DNA from: DATKZM01 sp035527975 | GTDB taxonomy: Bacteria > Pseudomonadota > Alphaproteobacteria > JAPULJ01 | Assembly: GCA_035527975.1 (NCBI GenBank) | Contig: DATKZM010000088.1 | Location: 62,001-126,000 of the forward strand | Length of the DNA stretch: 64,000 bases | Direction: 5' to 3' | Shown here: positions 6,639-14,392 of the stretch, one piece after another | How the letters are laid out: every line of letters starts with the position of its first letter | Numbering within the stretch: position 1 is the first letter of the stretch | Notes under the pieces: generated by a model | What the model was told of the DNA's origin: nothing | Database searches by the model: none | What the model saw: the letters and a program-made list of their open reading frames with translations, nothing else | Position numbers and translations under genes: made by a program

Positions 6639-7289
6639 TCAACGCTTGGGCTTGACCGTCACCCGCCGGACGCTGGCCAGCTCGCGGAGCTGCGGCGTCC
6701 GCGGCTTACCTTCGGGGCCATAGCGCGTGTAGAGCCGCTTGACGTAGAAGCCGAGATCGAGGTCGTGGAAATAGCTGATCGCCGAGCGGCGCTCCTCACC
6801 ATTGCGCCCCTTCCAGCGCACTTCCGTGTCGACCCGAACGACGCGGCGCGTCTTGCCCGCGAGCGTCAGCTCGGAAACTTTCTTGGCGATCTGCGCCACC
6901 ACGCGCTGGCTTTGCTGCGGTTTTCCGTCGGCCGAGATATCCATGCGAAAGCGCTGGGTGGCGCCGAGCCTGAGCGGCCAGAAGCCCGGCTTTTCGTTCT
7001 TGATCTTGACGGTCAGCGTGCGCGCCCCACGCGCCAAGCGCCGCATCATGAAGGCATCGACGAACTCCACGCTGGCGGCGGCGGGCGCGCTTTTCGGCCC
7101 CGCGGTCGCGTGGGTCACCCGGCCTTCGGTCTTGCCGAAAGTGATCTGGAAACCGTCGCTGTAGACCAGCACCGTGCCCGGCGCCGGCGCCTTGAAGGCA
7201 AACGGCCCGGCATCCTCGGCCAAGGCCGGCGGGACGGACGCCGCCAGTGCGACGACCAGGACGGCTGCGATCCGGTGGATCTCGGTCAT
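6639..7289 (-). CDS. Secreted conserved hypothetical protein
   Basis: The 216-residue product begins MTEIHRIAAVLVVALAAS, with a signal peptide ending near ALAED. The mature protein looks beta-rich (alternating TVLVYSDGFQITFGK, RTLTVKIKNEKPGFWPL, RRVVRVDTEVRWKG, LGFYVKRLYTRYG). I do not recognise a family. The longer open frame upstream has no ribosome site at its start and would bury the signal peptide, so the inner ATG is used. The gene is divergent from the aminotransferase gene, with about 220 bp between them. Confidence 0.7.
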   Translation of the reverse strand: MTEIHRIAAVLVVALAASVPPALAEDAGPFAFKAPAPGTVLVYSDGFQITFGKTEGRVTHATAGPKSAPAAASVEFVDAFMMRRLARGARTLTVKIKNEKPGFWPLRLGATQRFRMDISADGKPQQSQRVVAQIAKKVSELTLAGKTRRVVRVDTEVRWKGRNGEERRSAISYFHDLDLGFYVKRLYTRYGPEGKPRTPQLRELASVRRVTVKPKR

Positions 7290-7509
7290 GGGCGGGTGGT
7301 CCCTGTTTCTTGGGGTGGGTGCGACGCGGGAACCCGCGCCCCGACTGCACATGAGGCCCCATGCTAGACCGAAACGACGCCGCTTGTCGAAAACCTGCAC
7401 CAGTCTTTGCGGCTTGTCATTGCGCGGGCGCGCGGCGCGCACTATCAATTCAAGCCAACCCATGAGCAATCGTCGACACATATATTTACCAATCCAGGGA
7501 GAAGTCTCC

Positions 7510-8712
7510 ATGTCGTTCCTGGCTGCCCGTCTCGCGCGCGTCCAGCCCTCGCCCACCGTCGGCATGAACACCATTGCCAACCAGATGAAGCGCGAGGGCC
7601 GTGACGTGATCAGCCTTGCCGCGGGCGAACCCGACTTCGATACGCCCCAGCACATCAAGGACGCGGCCGTCAAAGCGATGGCCGAGGGCAAGACCAAATA
7701 TGCGCCCCCCGCCGGCATTCCCGAGCTGCGCGAGGCGGTGGTGCGCAAGCTGAAGCGCGACAACGGCCTTGAGTACACACCCGATCAGATCAGCATCTCC
7801 TGCGGCGGCAAGCAGACCATCTACAACGCCCTCATGGCGACGCTCGACCCCGGCGACGAGGTTGTCATCCCCGCGCCCTATTGGGTCAGTTACACCGACA
7901 TTACCTTGTTGTCGGAGGGCGAGCCGGTGGTCGTCGAATGTCCGGTCGAGCAGGGCTACAAGATCCTGCCCGAACAGCTCGACCGTGCCATCACGCCCAG
8001 GACCAAATGGGTGATGCTGAACAGCCCCAACAACCCGACCGGCGCCGCTTACACGGCCGCCGAGATCAAGGCGCTGGCGCAGGTGCTGCTGAAGCACCCC
8101 CATGTCTGGGTGATGACCGACGACATGTACGAGTTCGTCATCTACGACGACTTCAAGTTCACCACCATCGCCGAGGTCGAGCCGAAGCTCTACGAGCGCA
8201 CGCTGACGCTGAATGGGCTCTCCAAGGCCTATTGCATGACCGGCTGGCGCGTCGGCTATGCGGCGGGCGGCCTTGCGCTCATCAAGGCGATGAACATGAT
8301 CCAGTCGCAGTCGACCACCAGCACCTCGACGATCAGCCAGTGGGCGGGCGTGGCGGCGCTCGACGGCGATCACTCCTTCATCGCCGAGCACAATGCCGTC
8401 TTCAAGGAGCGCCGCGATCTCGTCGTCTCGATGCTGAACCAGGCGAGCGGCATCCAGTGCCCGACGCCCGAGGGCGCCTTCTACGTTTATCCCTCCTGCG
8501 CCGGCGTCATCGGCAAGACCACGCCCGACGGCAAGACGCTGGCAACCGACGAGGACTTCGTCAAATACCTGTTGGAGGGCCAGGGCGTGGCCTGCGTCCA
8601 CGGCGAGGCCTTCGGCCTCTCGCCCTATTTCCGCATCTCCTACGCGACGGCGACCGAGCTGCTGGAGGATGCCTGCCAGCGCATCCAGCGGGCCTGCGCA
8701 GCGCTGGGCTGA
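7510..8712 (+). CDS. Aspartate-type pyridoxal phosphate aminotransferase (class I fold)
   Basis: The 400-residue protein is a full-length class I/II aminotransferase. The PLP lysine is K239 in LNGLSKAYCMTGWRVGYA. Other family marks are AAGEPDFDTP at 36-45, NSPNNPTG before the middle, and FRISYAT near the end with the substrate-binding Arg. The bacterial group Ib aspartate aminotransferase is the closest type: MSFLAARLARVQPSPT at the N-terminus is typical. It would transfer amino groups between aspartate and 2-oxoglutarate, and may also accept prephenate or aromatic amino acids. The ATG follows GGGAGA. The longer upstream frame is not supported. Confidence 0.9.
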   Translation: MSFLAARLARVQPSPTVGMNTIANQMKREGRDVISLAAGEPDFDTPQHIKDAAVKAMAEGKTKYAPPAGIPELREAVVRKLKRDNGLEYTPDQISISCGGKQTIYNALMATLDPGDEVVIPAPYWVSYTDITLLSEGEPVVVECPVEQGYKILPEQLDRAITPRTKWVMLNSPNNPTGAAYTAAEIKALAQVLLKHPHVWVMTDDMYEFVIYDDFKFTTIAEVEPKLYERTLTLNGLSKAYCMTGWRVGYAAGGLALIKAMNMIQSQSTTSTSTISQWAGVAALDGDHSFIAEHNAVFKERRDLVVSMLNQASGIQCPTPEGAFYVYPSCAGVIGKTTPDGKTLATDEDFVKYLLEGQGVACVHGEAFGLSPYFRISYATATELLEDACQRIQRACAALG

Positions 8713-8729
8713 TTGTTCTGCGCCCGTAA

Positions 8730-8844
8730 CCCATCCTTCGAGGCGCGCAGGCGCGCACCTCAGGATGAGCAGCGGTGATTGGTGCGGTCACTATCACAGG
8801 CTCATCCTGAGCTGCTCGGGCTTCAGTCCGAGCCTCGAAGGGTG
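8730..8844. repeat. Dispersed palindromic repeat, type A copy 1
   Basis: The ends are inverted (CCATCCTTCGAGGC at left, GCCTCGAAGGG at right) and an inner pair (CTCAGGATGAG, CTCATCCTGAG) nests inside. A second copy lies at 14105-14217. Both are intergenic and lie downstream of a gene. Confidence 0.75.
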
Positions 8845-8879
8845 CGCCGGGCCGCCGGCATCCACCGCCGCTCAAATCC

Positions 8880-8965
8880 GTCATTTCCGCGAAAGCGGGA
8901 CTCCAGGGACTTTGAGAGCACCACCCTCACCGGCTTTCTGCACCCCCCGCCTTCGCGGGGGTGAC
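8880..8965. repeat. Dispersed palindromic repeat, type B copy 1 (degenerate)
   Basis: Starts GTCATTTCCGCGAAAGCGGG and ends CCTTCGCGGGGGTGACG. It matches the better-preserved copies at 18669-18759 and 35602-35687, which have the terminal arms GTCATTCCCGCGAAAGCGGG and its complement. Confidence 0.7.
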
Positions 8966-8994
8966 GATCGAGGATGGGTGCTCCGACAGTATTT

Positions 8995-9055
8995 GTAGGG
9001 GCGGGTTTCAAACCCGCCCTTGGGCGTTGCGGGCGGGTTTGAAACCCGCCCCTAC
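8995..9055. repeat. Perfect 25-bp inverted repeat with nested palindromes
   Basis: Arms at 8995-9019 and 9031-9055 are exact reverse complements, with an 11-nt loop. Each arm also contains GGCGGGTTTCAAACCCGCC, itself palindromic. It lies about 80 bp upstream of the Mpo1-like gene. It may be a hairpin terminator or an intergenic mosaic repeat; there is no T tract. Confidence 0.8.
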
Positions 9056-9132
9056 GGTAACGAACCACCCACGCGGTTCACCCACACCCCGCGCCCGTGC
9101 TATCTTCGCGCCAAACGGGAGGATCGTGCCCC

Positions 9133-9687
9133 ATGACAACACAGCCCATGACCACGCAATACCGCTTCTTCGAGCGCCAGATGGCGATGTACGCGACCTA
9201 CCATCGCGACTGGCGCAACCGGCTGACGCATTTCTTCGGCGTGCCGATGATCATTCTGGCGCTACTGATCGCCATGTCGCTGTGGCGCTGGCCCTTCGGC
9301 AATATCGAGATTTCCTTCACCATGATGTTCTCCGCCGCGGTCTTCCTGCTGTGGCTGGCCATGGATGTCGGCATCGCCCTGCCGCTGATCGTGCTGCTGA
9401 TCCCCTTCCTGGTGCTCGCCGAGTGGATCGCGGCCACAGCCTCGCTGCCGCTGGCGCTCTCCGCGTTCGGCGTCTTCTTTGTCGGCGGCTGGGTGATCCA
9501 GCTCTGGGGCCACGCTTATGAGGGGCGCAAGCCGGCGCTGGCCGACAACCTCTTCCAGATCTTCGTGGCGCCGATGTTCCTCACCGCCGAGCTCTTGATC
9601 GGCCTTGGCCTGCGCAAGGGCCTGCACCGCCGCGTCGAGGCCTATATCTCCGAGCGCTATCCCGACTACGCGCTCGCCCAGGCGTAG
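9133..9687 (+). CDS. Mpo1/DUF962-family integral membrane protein
   Basis: The 184-residue protein has the features of the DUF962 (Mpo1, YGL010w) family: the N-terminal FFERQMAMYATYHRDWRNR, then HFFGVPMII, and late WVIQLWGHAYEGRKPAL followed by a hydrophobic helix pair. The conserved His residues in these motifs match the iron ligands of yeast Mpo1, a dioxygenase that alpha-oxidises 2-hydroxy fatty acids. About four to five membrane helices are visible. A GGGAGGA site precedes the start; the upstream in-frame ATG lacks one. The substrate in bacteria is unknown. Confidence 0.82.
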   Translation: MTTQPMTTQYRFFERQMAMYATYHRDWRNRLTHFFGVPMIILALLIAMSLWRWPFGNIEISFTMMFSAAVFLLWLAMDVGIALPLIVLLIPFLVLAEWIAATASLPLALSAFGVFFVGGWVIQLWGHAYEGRKPALADNLFQIFVAPMFLTAELLIGLGLRKGLHRRVEAYISERYPDYALAQA

Positions 9688-9689
9688 TA

Positions 9690-9724
9690 CCAGAATGCGA
9701 TGATCTCTAATCATCGTGTTCTGG
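9690..9724. terminator. Hairpin after the Mpo1-like gene
   Basis: CCAGAA and TTCTGG form an outer stem, CGATGAT and ATCATCG an inner 7-bp stem, and CTCTA the loop. It begins 3 bp after the stop codon. No T run follows, so intrinsic termination is only a guess. Confidence 0.45.
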
Positions 9725-9746
9725 CAAGCGCGACTGCGCGCCCGAG

Positions 9747-9799
9747 CTTATGCGAGGGGAGCCAAGGCCGCGGACGCGGCCGCCCGGCGCCTGAGGGAA
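9747..9799. repeat. Dispersed GC-rich repeat, type D copy 1
   Basis: Shares CTTATGCG, AGCCAAG, CGGACGC, CCGGCG and TGAGGGAA, in order and with equal spacing, with 13227-13279. Both copies lie just upstream of a metabolic gene. Confidence 0.6.
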
Positions 9800-9869
9800 C
9801 ATACGATCGGTCATTCTTAGGACCCATCGGTATAGTCGGAGCGGCGGGACCTTCGATGATGGAAAATCG

Positions 9870-10811
9870 ATGAAAATCGCGGTCATGGGCACGGGCGGGG
9901 TCGGCGGCTATTTCGGCGCCCGCCTCGCTGGCGCCGGATCGGAGGTCGCCTTCATCGCCCGCGGCGCGCATTTGGATGCAATCCGCGCCGAGGGCCTGCG
10001 CGTCACCAGCGCCAAGGGTGACGTCATCATCAAGCCGGCCACCGCGAGCGACGATCCGGCCGAGATCGGCCCCGTCGATATCGTGCTGTTCGCAACCAAG
10101 CTCTGGGCGGTGGAGGCGTCGGGCGCGGCCTGCAAGCCGCTCCTTAGAACCGATGGTCCAACGGGCCCCACGGGTGTCGTCTCGCTGCAGAACGGCGTCG
10201 ACGCCGAGGCGCGGCTCGCCGATGTGCTGGGGCCGGCCCACGTCGTCGGCGGTGTGGCCGCCATTGCCGCGGTGATCGCCGAGCCCGGCCGCATTCAACA
10301 CAACGGCACCATGGCGGCGATCGAATTCGGCGAGTTGGACGGCTCGGTGAGCCCGCGCGTCGAGGCCTTGCGCGCGGCTTGCGAGGCCGCCGGCTTCGGC
10401 GCCGCGATCGCCCCCGACATCAACTACTCGATCTGGCGCAAGATGGCGCTGCTGGCGTCGTTCTCCGGCATCACCGCGCTGACCCGCAAACCGCTCGGCG
10501 AGATCCGCGGCGATCGCGAGCTTCGCGCCATGCTCGATGCCGCGGTCGGGGAGGTCTTCGCCGTCGCCGCGGCGCAGGGCATCGCCGTCGATGAGGCGAT
10601 GCGCGAGGTTGTTGCCCGCATGATCGAAAACCTGCCCGACGCCATGACCTCGTCGATGGCCGAGGATTTGACGCGTGGTAACCGCCTTGAACTGCCGTGG
10701 CTCTCCGGCGCCATCGTCCGGCTCGGCGCGGCCGCCGGCGTGCCGACGCCCACGCATGCCCACATCGTCGAGGCGCTGACGCCCCATCAGGAAGGCGCCG
10801 CGACGACATAG
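9870..10811 (+). CDS. 2-dehydropantoate 2-reductase family protein (PanE/ApbA)
   Basis: The 313-residue protein has an N-terminal Rossmann fold with MGTGGVGGYFGARLAGAG, the dinucleotide motif, followed by IARGAHLDAIRAEGLRV, typical of NADP-specific ketopantoate reductases. The C-terminal half is the helical ApbA_C domain; NYSIWRKMALLASFSGITAL holds the conserved Lys/Asn area. It would reduce 2-dehydropantoate to pantoate in pantothenate synthesis, though many paralogues act on other 2-oxo acids. There is no other pan gene nearby, so the substrate is uncertain and no gene symbol is given. Confidence 0.85.
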   Translation: MKIAVMGTGGVGGYFGARLAGAGSEVAFIARGAHLDAIRAEGLRVTSAKGDVIIKPATASDDPAEIGPVDIVLFATKLWAVEASGAACKPLLRTDGPTGPTGVVSLQNGVDAEARLADVLGPAHVVGGVAAIAAVIAEPGRIQHNGTMAAIEFGELDGSVSPRVEALRAACEAAGFGAAIAPDINYSIWRKMALLASFSGITALTRKPLGEIRGDRELRAMLDAAVGEVFAVAAAQGIAVDEAMREVVARMIENLPDAMTSSMAEDLTRGNRLELPWLSGAIVRLGAAAGVPTPTHAHIVEALTPHQEGAATT

Positions 10812-10961
10812 TTTTGCTTTTCCCTTGCATCGCGCGGGCCGCATTGGAACCATAGGGCAGCCATCGAGAAGCTCGCGCCGCAGCCGTCCACAAATGCATC
10901 GGACGGCACGGCAGCAAGCCACGGGATGTCGGCGGATAAAAACAAATTTAGGGAGGATGTC

Positions 10962-12998
10962 GTGGGTGATAATTCGGCGGGACCGCGCTGCGTTGCGCTG
11001 GTCGGACCCTATCTGAGCGGCAAGACGACGCTGCTGGAAAGTCTTCTCTTCGTATCGGGCGCGACCGGGCGGCGCGGCACGGTCAAGGAGGGCAACACAG
11101 TCGGCGATTCATCGCCCGAGGCGCGCGCGCGCCAGATGAGCACCGAGCTCAGCGTTGCCAGCTACCAGTATCTCGAAGACCCCTGGACCGTGCTCGACGC
11201 CCCCGGCTCGATCGAGGTCGTCCAGGACGCCTTCAATGCGGTTCTGGTGGCCGACGCCGCCGTGGTGGTCGTCGACCCCGATCCCGGCAAGGCGATGGCG
11301 GCGACACCGATCTTCAAGTTTCTCGACGACCACGCGATCCCGCACATGGTCTTCATCAACAAGATCGACGAGGCCGCCGAGGTCGATATCAACGCGGTCG
11401 TCAGCGCCCTGCGCGACTGCTCGGAGCGCCCGCTGGTGTTGCGCCATGTGCCGATCCGCGAGGGCGGCGAGGTGACCGGCTATATCGATCTCGCAAGCGA
11501 ACGCGCCTACACCTACAAGGACGGAGAAGCCTCCGAGCGCATCGACATCCCCGACAGTGCCCGCGCCGACGAGGAGCAGGCGCGCCAGGACATGCTCGAA
11601 TCACTGGCCGACTATGACGACACGCTGCTCGAGGCGCTGCTGGAAGACCAGACGCCGTCGAACGAAGATATCTACCAGTACCTCACCAACACGCTGCAGG
11701 CCGACGAGGTGATCCCGGTGTTCATCGGCGCCGGTCTGCACGATCACGGCGTGCGGCGGCTGCTGAAGGCGCTGCGGCACGAGACGCCGGGTGCGGCCGA
11801 GAGTGCCAAGCGCGCCGGCTTCGAGGGCTTGGGCGAGCCCGCCGCCCAGGTCCTCAAGACCTACCATATGCCTCATGCCGGCAAGCAGTCGGTGGTCCGT
11901 ATCTGGTCGGGCGAGATCGCCGACGGCACGACGTTGAACGGCACCAGGGTCAGCGGCATCGTCCGCCTCCAGGGCCACGAATCGGAAAAGATATCCAAGG
12001 CGCGCGCCGGCGAGGTCGTCGCCTTCGGGCGCATGGAGCCGGTCGTGACCGGCGAGGTTCTGACCCCCTCCGGCACGCGGCCGAGCGGCGTTCCCGATTG
12101 GCCCGATCCGGTGACGCCCCTTTACGCCTTCTCGATTACCGCCGAGAAGCGCGAGGACGAGGTCAAGCTGTCCGGCGCCATCGCCAAGCTGATCGAGGAG
12201 GACCCCTCGCTCCGGCTCGAGCAGAGCCGCGATACCAACGAGCTGCTGATCTGGGGCCAGGGCGAGATCCATCTGGCGATCGCACTCGAACGGCTGCAAA
12301 GCAAGTACCACCTCGCCGTGGCGCGGCGGCGGCCCCAGGTCGCCTACAAGGAGACGATCAAGAAAACCGTGCAACAGCACGCCCGCTTCAAGCGCCAAAC
12401 CGGCGGCCACGGCCAGTTTGGCGATGTCCATGTCGAGATCAAGCCGCAGCGGCGCGGTTCCGGTTTCGAGTTCATCGATAATGTCGTCGGCGGCGCCGTT
12501 CCGCGCCAGTTCATCCCGTCGGTGGAAACCGGCATCAAGGAATACCTGACCGAAGGTCCGCTCGGCTTTCCCGTGGTCGATGTCGCGGTCCGGCTCTATG
12601 ACGGCCAGCACCACGCGGTCGACAGCTCCGACATGGCCTTCAAGACCGCGGGCCGCATGGCGATGTCCGAAGGCATGCCCAAATGCGCGCCCGTCCTGCT
12701 GGAGCCTATCTATCACGTCAAGGTCTCGGTCCCGAACGACTTCACCGCCGCGGTGCAGCGCATCGTCAGCGGCCGGCGCGGCCAGATCCTGGGCTTCGAT
12801 GCCCGCGAGGGCTGGAAAGGCTGGGACACGGTCGAGGCCAACATGCCCCAGTCGGAAGTCCACGATCTCATCATCGAGCTGCGCTCGCAGACGCAAGGCA
12901 TCGGCACGTTCGATTTCGAGTTCGATCACCTGCAGGAGCTGACTGGCCGCATCGCCGACGATGTCGTGCAGTCGCGCCAGGCCGACGCCGCGCAGTAA
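10962..12998 (+). CDS. Elongation factor G-like translational GTPase (EF-G paralogue)
   Basis: This protein of about 678 residues has the five-domain EF-G plan. The P-loop is GPYLSGKTTL, G4 is NKID, and domain IV carries FKRQTGGHGQFGDVHVEI. The G3 motif reads DAPGS, where canonical EF-G has DTPGH; the catalytic His is therefore absent, a trait of some EF-G-like paralogues. Its role in the cell is unclear. The start is set at the GTG at 10962, which has GGGAGG 5 bp upstream; an ATG at 10926 is also in frame but has no ribosome site. It is a lone gene between a reductase and a hydratase, far from any ribosomal operon. Confidence 0.85.
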   Translation: MGDNSAGPRCVALVGPYLSGKTTLLESLLFVSGATGRRGTVKEGNTVGDSSPEARARQMSTELSVASYQYLEDPWTVLDAPGSIEVVQDAFNAVLVADAAVVVVDPDPGKAMAATPIFKFLDDHAIPHMVFINKIDEAAEVDINAVVSALRDCSERPLVLRHVPIREGGEVTGYIDLASERAYTYKDGEASERIDIPDSARADEEQARQDMLESLADYDDTLLEALLEDQTPSNEDIYQYLTNTLQADEVIPVFIGAGLHDHGVRRLLKALRHETPGAAESAKRAGFEGLGEPAAQVLKTYHMPHAGKQSVVRIWSGEIADGTTLNGTRVSGIVRLQGHESEKISKARAGEVVAFGRMEPVVTGEVLTPSGTRPSGVPDWPDPVTPLYAFSITAEKREDEVKLSGAIAKLIEEDPSLRLEQSRDTNELLIWGQGEIHLAIALERLQSKYHLAVARRRPQVAYKETIKKTVQQHARFKRQTGGHGQFGDVHVEIKPQRRGSGFEFIDNVVGGAVPRQFIPSVETGIKEYLTEGPLGFPVVDVAVRLYDGQHHAVDSSDMAFKTAGRMAMSEGMPKCAPVLLEPIYHVKVSVPNDFTAAVQRIVSGRRGQILGFDAREGWKGWDTVEANMPQSEVHDLIIELRSQTQGIGTFDFEFDHLQELTGRIADDVVQSRQADAAQ

Positions 12999-13068
12999 GG
13001 ACGGTCGCGCCGGGCCGTACCCACCCGTCGACAAGCCCGACCTTCGACAAATAGGGGGTGAAGACGTA

Positions 13069-13118
13069 TTGTGTGCTTGTCGAAATTTGTGTGCTTGTCG
13101 AAGGTTGTGCTTGTTGAA
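13069..13118. repeat. 18-bp-period tandem repeat, three copies
   Basis: TTGTGTGCTTGTCGAA occurs at 13069-13084 and 13087-13102, and a shorter variant TTGTGCTTGTTGAA at 13105-13118. The unit shares the GCTTGTCGAA core with the type C repeat, so it may have arisen from it. Confidence 0.7.
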
Positions 13119-13226
13119 ATATCTGTCTTGAACCCACTCCCTCATCCTGAGCTTGTCGAAGGGTGAGGCTCCAGAAATACGGCCGGACCTACCAGGCCCC
13201 CATTGCCCGCGACCGCGGGCCGCCGC

Positions 13227-13279
13227 CTTATGCGGTGCCAGCCAAGCGGGCGGACGCCCGCGCCGGCGTGTGAGGGAAT
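13227..13279. repeat. Dispersed GC-rich repeat, type D copy 2
   Basis: Aligns with 9747-9799 over its whole length without gaps in the conserved blocks. It ends 8 bp before the hydratase start codon, so it also covers that gene's ribosome-binding region. Confidence 0.6.
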
Positions 13280-13286
13280 ACGTTAA

Positions 13287-14078
13287 ATGCCCCTAGGCCC
13301 TACCCAAGTGATCGAAGCCGCCCGGCTGCTGCTCAACGCGCGCGGAGATTATCGCCGGCTGCGCGGCTTTCCCGAAAGCTGCCGGCCGCAGGACATGGAC
13401 GACGCCTATCAGATCCAGAAGGCCTTCGCCGAGGAATGGGAGCTGCCGGCCGCCGGCTTCAAGATCGGCTGCACCGCCAAGGCGCAGCAGAAGATGCTGG
13501 GCGTCAAGGAGCCCTTCTACGGCCGAATATTCGCGCCGTTTCTGCGCGAAAGCCCGACCGAGCTGTCGGCTGGCGCCTTCCAGATGCTTGGGTTGGAGGC
13601 GGAGTTCGCCTTTCGCATCAAGGCCGCGATCAAGCCGCGCAAGGCGCCTTACACGCGCGAGGAAATCGAAAAGAGGGTCGGCGCCCTGCATCCGGCGATC
13701 GAGCTCGTCGATTCGCGGCTCGACGACTGGATCGCGCGCGGCCCCGAGAGCATCGTCGCCGACAATGGCGCGAACGGCGCGCTGGTCATCGGCGCCCCGG
13801 TGCGCGAGTGGCGAAAATTCGATCTCGCAAAGGCCAAGGTGACCCTCGCCGTCGATGGCAACCAGGTCGGCAAGGGCACCGGCCGGCTGGCGCTCGGCCA
13901 TCCGCTGGAGGCCTTGACCTGGCTCGCCAACACGCTGTCGGCCGCTGGCATGACGCTCGAGCGCGACCAGATCGTAACGACCGGCACCGTCACCGGCTTC
14001 CACCTGGCCAAGGCCGGCAACACCGCGGTCGCCGATTTCGGGCCGCTCGGCCAGGTTCAGGTGGGCTTCACCGATTAG
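13287..14078 (+). CDS. 2-keto-4-pentenoate hydratase/fumarylacetoacetase-family enzyme
   Basis: The 263-residue protein is of MhpD/DmpE type. It has a helical N-terminal part and the beta-roll FAH fold. GLEAEFAF carries the two metal-binding glutamates, and later GKGTGRLALGHPLEALTWLAN and TVTGFHLAKAGN are hallmark family segments. Members hydrate 2-hydroxypenta-2,4-dienoate to 4-hydroxy-2-oxopentanoate in meta-cleavage pathways, or decarboxylate 4-oxalocrotonate. No meta-cleavage genes are nearby, so the substrate is open. No strong ribosome site is visible before the ATG, since a repeat occupies that place. Confidence 0.85.
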   Translation: MPLGPTQVIEAARLLLNARGDYRRLRGFPESCRPQDMDDAYQIQKAFAEEWELPAAGFKIGCTAKAQQKMLGVKEPFYGRIFAPFLRESPTELSAGAFQMLGLEAEFAFRIKAAIKPRKAPYTREEIEKRVGALHPAIELVDSRLDDWIARGPESIVADNGANGALVIGAPVREWRKFDLAKAKVTLAVDGNQVGKGTGRLALGHPLEALTWLANTLSAAGMTLERDQIVTTGTVTGFHLAKAGNTAVADFGPLGQVQVGFTD

Positions 14079-14104
14079 ACGCAAGGCTGCGGTTGGCGCT
14101 TCCT

Positions 14105-14217
14105 CCATCCTTCAAGGCTCGTTCAGGCCCGCATCTCAGGATGAGTAGGCGCAGAATAGCGCCGGTTCGAGGCTCTTCCTGAGGCGCCCGGGCGACAGCC
14201 CGAGCCTCGAAGGATGG
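14105..14217. repeat. Dispersed palindromic repeat, type A copy 2
   Basis: Starts CCATCCTTCAAGGC and ends GCCTCGAAGGATGG, with inner CTCAGGATGAG. It matches 8730-8844 in size and plan. The rest of the 14079-14392 gap shows no gene. Confidence 0.75.
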
Positions 14218-14392
14218 ATGACAGGTCCCCGCCCCTCTGGCCTCCCTGCCCAAGTATTGACATATTCATGCCCGCACTCTCCGCAGATATGACCGACGGT
14301 CGCTCCTCGTAGACGGCGGGCTCTTGGCGCGTGCCGGCGCCACGGCGTATCGAGGCGGCGCAACGCACAGCCCCATCCCCACAAAGGCAATC

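Larger units (their letters stand above)
12999..13286. other. Repeat-rich intergenic region after the EF-G-like gene
   Basis: It holds three tandem copies of an 18-bp-period unit (13069-13118), a type C repeat ending near 13170 with CTGAGCTTGTCGAAGGGTGAG, and a type D repeat at 13227-13279. No coding potential is evident. Confidence 0.65.

Noticed and set aside
13069..13118. CRISPR array
   Set aside because: Repeats are only three, directly abutting, with no unique spacers and no cas genes.
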